DNA from: an uncultured Clostridia bacterium
GTDB taxonomy: Bacteria; Bacillota; Clostridia; Christensenellales; Borkfalkiaceae
Reading direction: 5' to 3'
NCBI GenBank assembly: GCA_944369635.1
Contig: CALVXL010000153.1
Span: forward strand, 1 to 5,226
DNA length: 5,226 nt
The notes below the pieces were generated by a model. That model did not search any database and was not told the DNA's origin. It was given only the letters and a program-made list of their open reading frames with translations. Position numbers and translations under genes: made by a program. The stretch's first letter is position 1. The number at the start of each line of letters is the position of its first letter. Positions 1 through 5,113 of the stretch are shown here, in pieces.

Positions 1-414
1 CGGTCGGGCAAAGGGGAGAATGGGTCTTCAAAGAGCGGCGCGCAGGACGAAGCGCAAGAAAACGCGCAGTCGGGCGGAGCGGGAGAGCTTTCTTCGCATA
101 AGGCGGACGAGGTGATGGGGGTCATCACACGCGGGCTTCGGCAGAGCGGGGAGCTGATGCTCTGGGCGATCATGCAGGGCTTAAAAGGCGAAATAAAGGG
201 CAATACTTTCATCGTGACGGCAAAAAACGACAACGACTACGGCGTTTTGATGAAAGAGGAAAATTTCCGCGCGATCATGAACCAGCTTAAAAAGTTCGAC
301 GGCGCGGAGTTGAAAATCAAGGCGGAAACGAGCGCGAAATACGCGGAAGAGTTCGCAAACGACGTGGACGAGATCAAGCGGATTTTCGGCGACGATATCG
401 TGATTATAGAGTAA
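1..414 (+). CDS. dnaX: DNA polymerase III subunit gamma/tau, C-terminal fragment (5' end outside window)
   Basis: The reading frame is open from the first base to TAA at 412-414 and gives 137 residues. Residues 1 to about 35 are a Gly/Ser/Gln/Ala-rich, low-complexity linker. A compact domain follows, beginning near VMGVITRGLRQSGELML and ending in DEIKRIFGDDIVIIE. This matches the usual DnaX C-terminal layout in Clostridia: a disordered linker, then an alpha/beta domain with the pattern 'LKGEIKGNTFIVTAKN'. DnaX is the ATPase of the clamp loader that puts the beta sliding clamp on DNA. The ATPase and lid domains lie upstream of the window, so no Walker motif can be checked. The identity rests on the C-terminal pattern plus the immediate downstream order ybaB-recR, a classic dnaX neighbourhood. 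A GTG at 112 could be mistaken for a start, but the frame continues upstream and the 112 start would cut the domain from its linker. Confidence 0.82.
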   Translation, partial: RSGKGENGSSKSGAQDEAQENAQSGGAGELSSHKADEVMGVITRGLRQSGELMLWAIMQGLKGEIKGNTFIVTAKNDNDYGVLMKEENFRAIMNQLKKFDGAELKIKAETSAKYAEEFANDVDEIKRIFGDDIVIIE

Positions 415-432
415 AGGAAAGGAGAAAGGAAA

Positions 433-774
433 ATGGCAGGATTCAGAGGCGGATACGGCGGCGGCTTCGGCGGCGGCAATATGCAGAACTTGATGAAACA
501 GGCGCAGAAAATGCAGCAGGAAATGGCAAAAGCGCAGGAAGAGCTGGAAAACGCGGAAGTCACGGGCAGCGCGGCAGGCGGGCTTGTGGAAGTGCGCGTG
601 AACGGCAAGAACGAATTTTTGGGCATCACCATCAAACCCGAAGCGGTTGATCCCGACGACGTGGAAATGCTGGAAGACCTCATCACCGCGGCGATGAACG
701 ACGCGAAGGCGAAAGCCGACGAGCTTTCCAAAAGCAAAATGGGCGCGTTCGGCGCAATGGGCTCGATGTTTTGA
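433..774 (+). CDS. ybaB: YbaB/EbfC family nucleoid-associated DNA-binding protein
   Basis: This 113-residue protein has the usual family length. A Gly-rich head (residues 2-15, GFRGGYGGGFGGGN) is followed by an amphipathic helix rich in Gln, Met and Lys (residues 17-40, NLMKQAQKMQQEMAKAQ). Next comes the conserved sheet core (residues 46-70, SAAGGLVEVRVNGK then FLGITIKPE) and a second helix beginning DVEMLEDLITAAMNDA. Family members form tweezer-like dimers that bind DNA and coat the nucleoid. The gene lies between dnaX and recR, as in many bacteria. The start is set by AAAGGAG (418-424), 8 nt before the ATG and 18 nt after the dnaX stop, so dnaX and ybaB are probably translated from one message. 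The Gly-rich head, with an RGG-like element, is longer than in the short E. coli form. Its function is unknown. Confidence 0.95.
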   Translation: MAGFRGGYGGGFGGGNMQNLMKQAQKMQQEMAKAQEELENAEVTGSAAGGLVEVRVNGKNEFLGITIKPEAVDPDDVEMLEDLITAAMNDAKAKADELSKSKMGAFGAMGSMF

Positions 775-788
775 TCGTTGCCGTTTTG

Positions 789-815
789 CCGCCCGCCCCG
801 AAAAGGGGCGGGCGG
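789..815 (+). terminator. Strong GC hairpin after ybaB, possible terminator or attenuator
   Basis: CCGCCCGCCCC (789-799) pairs perfectly with GGGGCGGGCGG (805-815) around the loop GAAAA, an 11-bp all-GC stem 14 nt after the ybaB stop. Only TTT follows at once; a T6 run comes later, near 828-833. The U-tract is therefore weak for an intrinsic terminator. It may end the dnaX-ybaB transcript partially, protect its 3' end, or reduce read-through into recR. The stem itself is certain; termination is inferred. Confidence 0.55.
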
Positions 816-918
816 TTTGACGCGCGGTTTTTTGTTTCGTTTTATCAAAAGCGGCGATTCCCGTTTGAATATCGTAAAAAAACGCGTCGCCGTAAAGCGC
901 GGCGCGTTCGGACAGAAA

Positions 919-937
919 TTTCCGCCTTGCGCGGAAA
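919..937 (+). other. Small hairpin just upstream of recR
   Basis: TTTCCGC (919-925) and GCGGAAA (931-937) form a perfect 7-bp stem with a CTTGC loop. T5 follows at 941-945, after AAG. It could be a weak terminator closing the upstream transcript. It also overlaps the only -35-like box seen before recR. The rest of the 775-961 gap shows no gene. Confidence 0.3.
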
Positions 938-955
938 AAGTTTTTAAATTATACG
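927..955 (+). promoter_or_regulatory. Weak candidate promoter for recR-gpsA
   Basis: TTGCGC (927-932) and TATACG (950-955) are separated by 17 nt. If used, transcription would begin at about 961-963, practically on the recR ATG at 962, giving a leaderless or near-leaderless message. Both boxes are imperfect (four of six matches each), so chance is a real alternative. Confidence 0.22.
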
Positions 956-961
956 GAAAAA

Positions 962-1555
962 ATGAAAGTATTTATCGAACCGATCGGCAGGCTGATCAAC
1001 GAATTTACCAAACTGCCGGGAGTAGGCGCAAAAACGGCGCAACGTTATGCGTATAAAGTGATCAACATGAGCGACGCGGAGGCGGAGGCGTTTGCCGCAA
1101 GCATTCTCGACGCCAAGAAAAAAGTGCATTATTGCAAGATCTGCGGCAACTTTGCCGAAGGCGATATCTGCGACGTGTGCAAGGCGCGTTCCGCGGAGAC
1201 CATCTGCGTGGTAAAGGAACCGAAAGACTGCATCGCCATCGAAAAACTTGCGGAATTCGACGGCGTGTACCACGTTCTGCACGGCACCATTTCGCCGATG
1301 AACGGCATAGGTCCTTCGGATATCCGCGTGAAAGAACTGCTCGACCGCATCAAACAGGGCGGTGTGAAAGAAATCATCCTCGCCACCAATCCCGACGTGG
1401 AGGGGGAGGCGACCGCGATGTATATTTCGGGACTCATCAAGCCTCTGGGCATAAAAGTTACGCGGCTTGCAAGTGGCATATCCATCGGCACGGATCTCGA
1501 ATATGCGGACGAAGTTACGCTCGCGCGTGCCTTTGTAGACAGAAAACAGATGTAG
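962..1555 (+). CDS. recR: Recombination protein RecR
   Basis: This 197-residue protein has the standard RecR length. In order it shows a helix-hairpin-helix region (residues 18-30, KLPGVGAKTAQRY), a zinc site with Cys58, Cys61, Cys70 and Cys73 (C-x2-C-x8-C-x2-C), and a Toprim domain. The Toprim landmarks are KEPKD (85-89), LHGTISPMNGIGPSDI (106-121) and ATNPDVEGEATA (141-152). The C-terminal DLEYADEVTLARAF segment is also typical. RecR acts with RecO and RecF to load RecA on single-stranded gaps. The start matches the family N-terminus and no in-frame start lies close upstream. However, the ribosome site is poor: only GGAAAAA precedes the ATG, whereas ybaB and gpsA have good sites. The usual 'G-I/L-P-V-G-G-DLEY' loop reads GISIGTDLEY, a mild variation. 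gpsA follows after 8 nt. Confidence 0.97.
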   Translation: MKVFIEPIGRLINEFTKLPGVGAKTAQRYAYKVINMSDAEAEAFAASILDAKKKVHYCKICGNFAEGDICDVCKARSAETICVVKEPKDCIAIEKLAEFDGVYHVLHGTISPMNGIGPSDIRVKELLDRIKQGGVKEIILATNPDVEGEATAMYISGLIKPLGIKVTRLASGISIGTDLEYADEVTLARAFVDRKQM

Positions 1556-1563
1556 GAGAAAAG

Positions 1564-2520
1564 ATGAAAATTACCGTTTTCGGATGCGGACGTTGGGGCT
1601 CGTTCATTGCATGGTACCTTTCGGGCCGGCATTTTTCCGTCACGCTTTACGGCAGGGAAAACTCGCCGCGCTTTGCCGAGCTTTGCAAAACGCGCAAAAA
1701 CGAGTATATTTCTCTCGGTGACGACGTGCGGTTGATTAGCGATTTAAGCGAAGCGACTAAGTCCGACGTATTTGTCGTTTCCATCAAAAGCGGAAATCTG
1801 CGCGATCTTCTTCGCACGCTCAGACCGTACGGACTAAGGGAAAAGATCGTCGTTTTGTGCATGAAGGGCTTGGAGGAGGACACGGGCAAACGCCTTTCCG
1901 TCATCGCCGAAGAAGAGGGTGCGGATAAGGATAAAATCGCCGTCTGGGTGGGCCCGGGGCATATTCAGGCCTTTGCAAAGGGACTGCCGAACTGTATGCT
2001 CATCGATTCGGCAAACCGAGCGCTCACCAAGACGCTTGCCGACGCGTGGCGCAGCGATCTCATCCGCTTTTATTACGGCGACGACATCATCGGCAGCGAA
2101 GTCGGTGCGGCGGCGAAGAACGTGTTCGGTATCGCCGCGGGCATGCTGGACGGCGGGGGATATTCCACGCTGAAAGGACCGCTGATGGCGCGCGGCGCGC
2201 GGGAAATTTCGAGGCTGATCAAAGCGATGGGCGGCAACGAGCTTTCGGCTTACGGGCTTTGCCATTTGGGCGATTACGAAACCACGCTGTTTTCGGAATT
2301 TTCCAACAACCGCGCGTTCGGTATGGCGTATGTCAGAAAGGAAAATTTTGCAAAACTCGCCGAGGGGGTATTTACGGCAAAGGGCTTGAAAAAGCTGGGC
2401 GAACAGTACGGGGAGGAACTTCCCATCACAAACGCCGTGTACTCCATTTTATATGAAAACAAAGACCCGATGGAGGTGTTTTTGAAACTCTTTTCAAGGA
2501 GCACCCGCGCGGAATTTTAA
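1564..2520 (+). CDS. gpsA: NAD(P)-dependent glycerol-3-phosphate dehydrogenase, divergent form
   Basis: GpsA interconverts dihydroxyacetone phosphate and sn-glycerol-3-phosphate, the backbone of phospholipids, in the cytoplasm. The 318-residue protein opens with a Rossmann dinucleotide loop (residues 3-13, ITVFGCGRWGS) and continues with VVLCMKGLEEDTG (96-108, Lys101). The catalytic helix has EVGAAAKNVFGIAAGMLDG (179-197, Lys185), then MARG (208-211, Arg210), HLGDYETT (234-241, Asp238) and SNNRAFG (247-253, Arg250). The conserved lysines, aspartate and substrate-phosphate arginine are thus all present. It differs from the textbook form in reading GPGHIQAFAKGLP where GPSFAEE-A-G-P is usual, and it is slightly short. 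AGGAG (1554-1558) overlaps the recR stop and sits 5 nt before ATG 1564, so coupling with recR is likely. The open frame runs back to 1132, but that part lies over recR in another frame and is not coding. A related sugar or hydroxyacid dehydrogenase of the same superfamily is the main alternative. Confidence 0.88.
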   Translation: MKITVFGCGRWGSFIAWYLSGRHFSVTLYGRENSPRFAELCKTRKNEYISLGDDVRLISDLSEATKSDVFVVSIKSGNLRDLLRTLRPYGLREKIVVLCMKGLEEDTGKRLSVIAEEEGADKDKIAVWVGPGHIQAFAKGLPNCMLIDSANRALTKTLADAWRSDLIRFYYGDDIIGSEVGAAAKNVFGIAAGMLDGGGYSTLKGPLMARGAREISRLIKAMGGNELSAYGLCHLGDYETTLFSEFSNNRAFGMAYVRKENFAKLAEGVFTAKGLKKLGEQYGEELPITNAVYSILYENKDPMEVFLKLFSRSTRAEF

Positions 2521-2592
2521 AAAATCGCAAATTTTTTTCGCCGCGGCGGGAATGGTTCAGCGGAGGAAGAACCGTAATCAAAAATAAATAAC

Positions 2593-2627
2593 AAAGCGGG
2601 GCGCCGAATCTCGGCGCCCCGCTTTTT
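2593..2627 (+). terminator. Intrinsic terminator of the recR-gpsA transcript
   Basis: GCGGGGCGCCG (2596-2606) pairs with CGGCGCCCCGC (2612-2622) as an 11-bp stem. It may extend by one A-T pair at the loop, and AAA (2593-2595) can pair with the first T residues. TTTTT (2623-2627) follows directly, the classic intrinsic design. It lies about 75 nt after the gpsA stop. Confidence 0.9.
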
Positions 2628-2645
2628 ATAATTAAAATCAACAAT

Positions 2646-2674
2646 AAAAAAACGCGCCCCGCGGGGCGCGTTTT
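2646..2674 (-). terminator. Intrinsic terminator of the minus-strand hydrolase gene
   Basis: AAAACGCGCCC (2649-2659) pairs with GGGCGCGTTTT (2664-2674) around CGCG; the whole stem is a perfect palindrome. Read on the minus strand, the stem runs into T7 (A7 at 2646-2652 on the plus strand), beginning 12 nt after the hydrolase stop. The plus strand has T4 after the stem, so it may also back up the gpsA terminator. Confidence 0.88.
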
Positions 2675-2685
2675 CAACAATTTTA

Positions 2686-4749
2686 TCAGGTTACAGGCAC
2701 GTAAATGACCGTTGCGGAAGTCGTCATCATGATGAAGATCAGACAGCACACGATTGCGCCCAGCCAAACTTTGCCCGTTCTGTTGAAGAAAAGTCTCTGA
2801 TAGATAGGCAGAATGAACATCATCGGGATCAGGCTGAACAAGATGTTGACGTACAGCCAGTCGGTGGAAGTGCCCGTGTAGGCGATGGTGCCCGTCGCGG
2901 CGAATACCGTGTATTGAATGATCATAATGGCGATCAGTCCCACGGAGTTGCCGAGGCAGGAAATAAACGTGCTTTTGAATTCGCTCCAGCCTTCCACGCG
3001 GTTGGTGATGTTGACTCTGATCGCGTTGCCGATATAGAAGAGGAAGAAGAAAGGCAGATACATCAGAATCACGACAAGCCAGCTCGTGTTCGTCAGCGGG
3101 TGTGCCGAGATGAAAAGGAAGCGGAAGTCTACGTGCAATAAATGGAAGAACGTATAATCGAGCGCATAAAAGATCGCAAAGATCGTAAGCGCGAGGAAGA
3201 TGACTTTCAGCAATTCGGGGATGCGGATCGCCACGCCTTCAAGTTGCGGGTGTTTCCGCAAGGGAAGGTCGCTTTTTGCCGAAACCGTTTCGTATTGCAC
3301 CTTCGTATCCGTTTTTACGTTCGCCGTTTGTATAGCTGCCGAATCGGCGCATGCGCAGGCGCAGGCTTTCTTTTCCTTTGCGCGCCGCATGGCGTAGCGG
3401 ATAAAGTAGACGGCGAAGAATAAAAACAGCGAAATGCAACCGTTGATCGCCGCCCAGATCATGGTCGCGTTGGTCATACGCTGGGGGAAGAACCACGTCT
3501 GCGTGCCGCTCTGCGCCGTTGCAAACCATTCCTGCGCCCAATGCGCCGTGGGAATGTACAAAAGGCAGGCGCAAACCGCGCCGATCGCAAAGGTCAGCCA
3601 GAATACAAGGTGGTTGCCCACGCCTTTGAGGCGGGGAGATTTTGCGGGCAGTTTATGCACAAGGCTCTTGAACGGAGCGGTACGCAAAAGCAGCGCGCCG
3701 ACCGCAGGGAAGAATATAAACGCCGCAATGAGCATGAAACCCTGGAACATTTCTTTATAAATCCACGTCTGGTTCATATACGACATATACGATTGCAGAT
3801 CGAACGCGATGTCGAAAAATTCCAAAGAACTCGCCAGCGCGTTCATGTCGTAAGGTTGCAGCGCGTGCAGGGTATGTTCGTTGTATAAAACCACCATGGA
3901 ACTGTTTTTCGGAGAACCGTAGATCTGTCCGATTTCGGCTTCTTCCACCTCTTCTTCGCCGTTGTATTTCAGGCTGGCGTTGACGAGGGAGAGCGTTTCC
4001 GGCGCATAGCGCAGATCGGCGGGGTTGTGTTCGCCGCCCGCACCTTCGTTGCGGAACGAACCTTCGTCGTAAAGAGCATAGCCCGCGCCCACGTTGGTAA
4101 AGCCCATCACCGTCTGACAGTCTTCGTCGTTAAAGCTCATCACGTAACCCGAAACAAAAACGGAATGCACTTTGCTCACGCCCGTTTCGGCAGCTTGTTT
4201 GGCAAAGTACACGGCGGCTTTGAACGCGGCGTTCCCGCCTGCGGAATGTCCCGCTACGCCGATTCTCGTTTTATCTACGTAATTCATGTTGTCGGTATCG
4301 TAAACATAGTCGATAACGGCAAACGCGCCGTAACCTTCCGTCGTGGCGGCCTGCCCCGAATAGCTTGCGGAAGAATCGCCCTGGGCGGAGGGGTCGATAC
4401 AGATGACCACATTGCCGCGCCTTGCGTATTCCAGCGCCATAGAGGTCTGCGTTTCCTTCGTCCTCTGAAAACCGGGAACGACGACGATGCACGGCGCTTT
4501 GTTATCTTCCGTCGCGCTGGTGGGCTTGTAAAGATCCGCCGCGACGTACTGCCCGTTCTGCACGGGGAAAGTTACGGAAACAATGTCGATTTTGCCCCAG
4601 TCATGCAGAAAACAGCTTGCGAAAATCGCGCTGAAAAGAATGACGAACACCGATACGAACAAGCACATTTTCGCCTTGTCTTTGAACCACGGCTTTTTCG
4701 TTTCCGACGCGTTCAGATTGTCGGGAACGCTTTTTTTCGTTGCTCTCAT
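2686..4749 (-). CDS. Membrane-anchored alpha/beta hydrolase with C-terminal multi-helix membrane domain
   Basis: This 687-residue protein begins with a Lys-rich cytoplasmic tail and one membrane helix (about 28-48). Residues 55-330 look like an alpha/beta hydrolase. A strand ending VVVPGF (89-94) suits the oxyanion site, and VAGHSAGG (165-172) is the nucleophile elbow with Ser169. ALYDEGSF (225-232) fits the acid position (Asp228), and NEHTLHALQPY (290-300) holds the likely base, His295 or less likely His292. About eight more helices follow, near 333-355, 380-400, 430-450, 512-536, 556-575, 597-618, 631-650 and 661-683. Charge distribution (KSLVHK, RRAKEKK, QRLFFNRTGK loops inside) places the hydrolase domain outside the membrane. 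A cytoplasmic loop at 452-510 starts with the odd run ACACACAD. Esterase, peptidase or acyltransferase activity is possible; the substrate is not recognisable. AAGGAG (4762-4767) lies 12 nt before the ATG. The gene stands alone, with its own promoter and terminator. Confidence 0.85.
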   Translation of the reverse strand: MRATKKSVPDNLNASETKKPWFKDKAKMCLFVSVFVILFSAIFASCFLHDWGKIDIVSVTFPVQNGQYVAADLYKPTSATEDNKAPCIVVVPGFQRTKETQTSMALEYARRGNVVICIDPSAQGDSSASYSGQAATTEGYGAFAVIDYVYDTDNMNYVDKTRIGVAGHSAGGNAAFKAAVYFAKQAAETGVSKVHSVFVSGYVMSFNDEDCQTVMGFTNVGAGYALYDEGSFRNEGAGGEHNPADLRYAPETLSLVNASLKYNGEEEVEEAEIGQIYGSPKNSSMVVLYNEHTLHALQPYDMNALASSLEFFDIAFDLQSYMSYMNQTWIYKEMFQGFMLIAAFIFFPAVGALLLRTAPFKSLVHKLPAKSPRLKGVGNHLVFWLTFAIGAVCACLLYIPTAHWAQEWFATAQSGTQTWFFPQRMTNATMIWAAINGCISLFLFFAVYFIRYAMRRAKEKKACACACADSAAIQTANVKTDTKVQYETVSAKSDLPLRKHPQLEGVAIRIPELLKVIFLALTIFAIFYALDYTFFHLLHVDFRFLFISAHPLTNTSWLVVILMYLPFFFLFYIGNAIRVNITNRVEGWSEFKSTFISCLGNSVGLIAIMIIQYTVFAATGTIAYTGTSTDWLYVNILFSLIPMMFILPIYQRLFFNRTGKVWLGAIVCCLIFIMMTTSATVIYVPVT

Positions 4750-4789
4750 AAAATGCAGGTTCTCCTTTTTTAACTTTTAAGCATAAGTA

Positions 4790-4818
4790 ATTATAAAACA
4801 AAACACGTAAAAAATCAA
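4790..4818 (-). promoter_or_regulatory. Sigma-A-type promoter of the hydrolase gene
   Basis: On the minus strand, TTGATT (4813-4818) and a perfect TATAAT (4790-4795) are separated by exactly 17 nt. Transcription would start near 4783, giving a leader of about 34 nt that contains the AAGGAG ribosome site. Confidence 0.75.
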
Positions 4819-4847
4819 TAGTTAAATGAATTTTTTCCCAAAAAAAG

Positions 4848-4878
4848 TTGACGTAAAAAAAAGACCTTCATTTATAAA
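4848..4878 (+). promoter_or_regulatory. Weak upstream promoter candidate
   Basis: TTGACG (4848-4853) is followed by TTATAA (4872-4877, spacing 18) or TATAAA (4873-4878, spacing 19). The boxes are decent but the spacing is long. A start near 4885 would give the lipoprotein gene a leader of about 230 nt covering all the repeats. The AT-rich context makes chance matches likely. Confidence 0.3.
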
Positions 4879-4903
4879 AGTCTGTAATAATAAGTCTTTT
4901 TTT
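4856..4903. repeat. AT-rich inverted repeat, 10-bp arms
   Basis: AAAAAAAGAC (4856-4865) and GTCTTTTTTT (4894-4903) are exact reverse complements with 28 nt between. A further AGTCT at 4879-4883 could compete for the left arm. Only two G-C pairs lie in the stem, so it is a weak RNA hairpin. It could be a weak terminator or a protein site. Confidence 0.35.
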
Positions 4904-4918
4904 GGCTTAAAAACTCAT

Positions 4919-4986
4919 TTGACAATTTAAAAAGTACAAATTGTTTTCAAAAAAGTTTCATAAAACTTGACAAAAATTTAAAAAGT
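4919..4986 (+). repeat. Tandem TTGACA-ATTTAAAAAGT modules upstream of the lipoprotein gene
   Basis: AATTTAAAAAGT occurs exactly at 4924-4935 and 4975-4986, 51 bp apart. Each copy is preceded by a perfect TTGACA (4919-4924 and 4967-4972), the second with three extra A residues between the parts. A looser relative, ATTTATAAAAGT at 4870-4881, lies 54 bp before the first copy and after TTGACG (4848-4853). Neither TTGACA has a convincing -10 box at 16-18 nt, so regulator sites or relics of duplicated promoters fit better than active promoters. Confidence 0.6.
4922..4944. repeat. Inverted repeat ACAATTT-N9-AAATTGT, candidate operator
   Basis: The 7-bp arms (4922-4928 and 4938-4944) are perfect. 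They extend outward as TTG on the left and CAA on the right (4948-4950) if a small offset is allowed, so the symmetry spans about 4919-4950. It lies 45-70 bp upstream of the -35 box at 4989. A dimeric regulator site is plausible; no particular regulator is recognised. Confidence 0.4.
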
Positions 4987-4988
4987 CC

Positions 4989-5017
4989 TTGAAATCGGAA
5001 GGAAAAAGTGATATAAT
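4989..5017 (+). promoter_or_regulatory. Strong sigma-A-type promoter of the lipoprotein gene
   Basis: TTGAAA (4989-4994) is followed after exactly 17 nt by a perfect TATAAT (5012-5017). TG at 5009-5010 makes an extended -10 (TGATATAAT). A/T tracts directly upstream could act as an UP element. Transcription should start near 5024, leaving a leader of about 90 nt. Confidence 0.88.
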
Positions 5018-5023
5018 ATCTAT

Positions 5024-5086
5024 CGCCGAAAAAGGGACGTCCCTTTTTGCGTATTACGCGGCTGTAATACGCAAACGTTTTTGGCG
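5024..5086 (+). promoter_or_regulatory. Symmetrical leader: 20-bp palindrome plus 9-bp hairpin inside an outer stem
   Basis: AAAAAGGGACGTCCCTTTTT (5029-5048) is a perfect palindrome beginning about 5 nt after the predicted transcription start. Next to it, GCGTATTAC (5049-5057) and GTAATACGC (5064-5072) form a perfect 9-bp stem with the loop GCGGCT. CGCC-G-AAAAA (5024-5033) can also pair with TTTTT-GGCG (5078-5086), leaving G5028 bulged and enclosing both hairpins as a three-way junction. The A5 arm cannot pair with both T5 runs at once, so two exclusive folds exist. It could be a cis-acting RNA switch or mRNA stabiliser. Alternatively, the palindrome may be a repressor operator at +5 to +24. 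It matches no riboswitch class I recognise. Confidence 0.5.
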
Positions 5087-5113
5087 GAAAAATACTAAAA
5101 AGGAACAAGGTAC

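Larger units (their letters stand above)
4750..5113. other. AT-rich divergent intergenic region, no gene
   Basis: This 364-nt stretch separates the divergent hydrolase and lipoprotein genes. It is far more AT-rich than the flanking genes and full of A- and T-tracts, which often bend DNA. I see no credible coding frame or known RNA gene in it. It holds a promoter for each neighbour, four TTGA-type boxes (4848, 4919, 4967, 4989), a 12-bp direct repeat, inverted repeats and a structured leader, each listed separately. The density of symmetry suggests regulator binding. Confidence 0.8.

Noticed and set aside
237..848. Minus-strand open frame of 203 codons across dnaX and ybaB
   Set aside because: Its product is low-complexity Ser/Pro/Ala-rich sequence mirroring two well-supported genes, and it runs through the hairpin at 789-815.
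778..1056. Small plus-strand frame between ybaB and recR (92 codons)
   Set aside because: It translates through the GC hairpin and into recR in another frame; the product resembles no protein and has no proper ribosome site.
1132..1563. Upstream extension of the gpsA frame
   Set aside because: The added 144 residues overlap recR out of frame, are Arg/His-rich, and lie before the natural Rossmann start MKITVFGCG with its own ribosome site at 1554-1558.
1834..2265. Minus-strand frame of 143 codons inside gpsA
   Set aside because: It is antisense to conserved GpsA motifs and has no independent coding evidence.
4027..4773. Long plus-strand open frame (248 codons) opposite the hydrolase gene
   Set aside because: It is antisense to a clear domain-bearing protein, its product is Arg/His-rich with no recognisable motif, and it has no ribosome site. 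It is a by-product of codon use on the other strand.
4856..4903. Intrinsic terminator from AAAAAAAGAC / GTCTTTTTTT
   Set aside because: The stem has only two G-C pairs and a 28-nt loop, and no gene ends just before it. It was kept only as an inverted repeat.
4967..4995. Promoter based on the perfect TTGACA at 4967
   Set aside because: At 16-18 nt downstream only TTGAAA, TGAAAT and similar are found, not a usable -10 box. The true promoter is better placed at 4989-5017.
4840..5090. CRISPR array or transposon end
   Set aside because: The repeats are few, short, uneven and separated by related AT-rich sequence rather than unique spacers. No cas or transposase gene, and no paired terminal repeats with a target duplication, were seen.
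5024..5113. Known riboswitch or T-box leader
   Set aside because: The roughly 90-nt leader lacks the T-box core and any riboswitch core I recognise, so only an unassigned structured leader is claimed.
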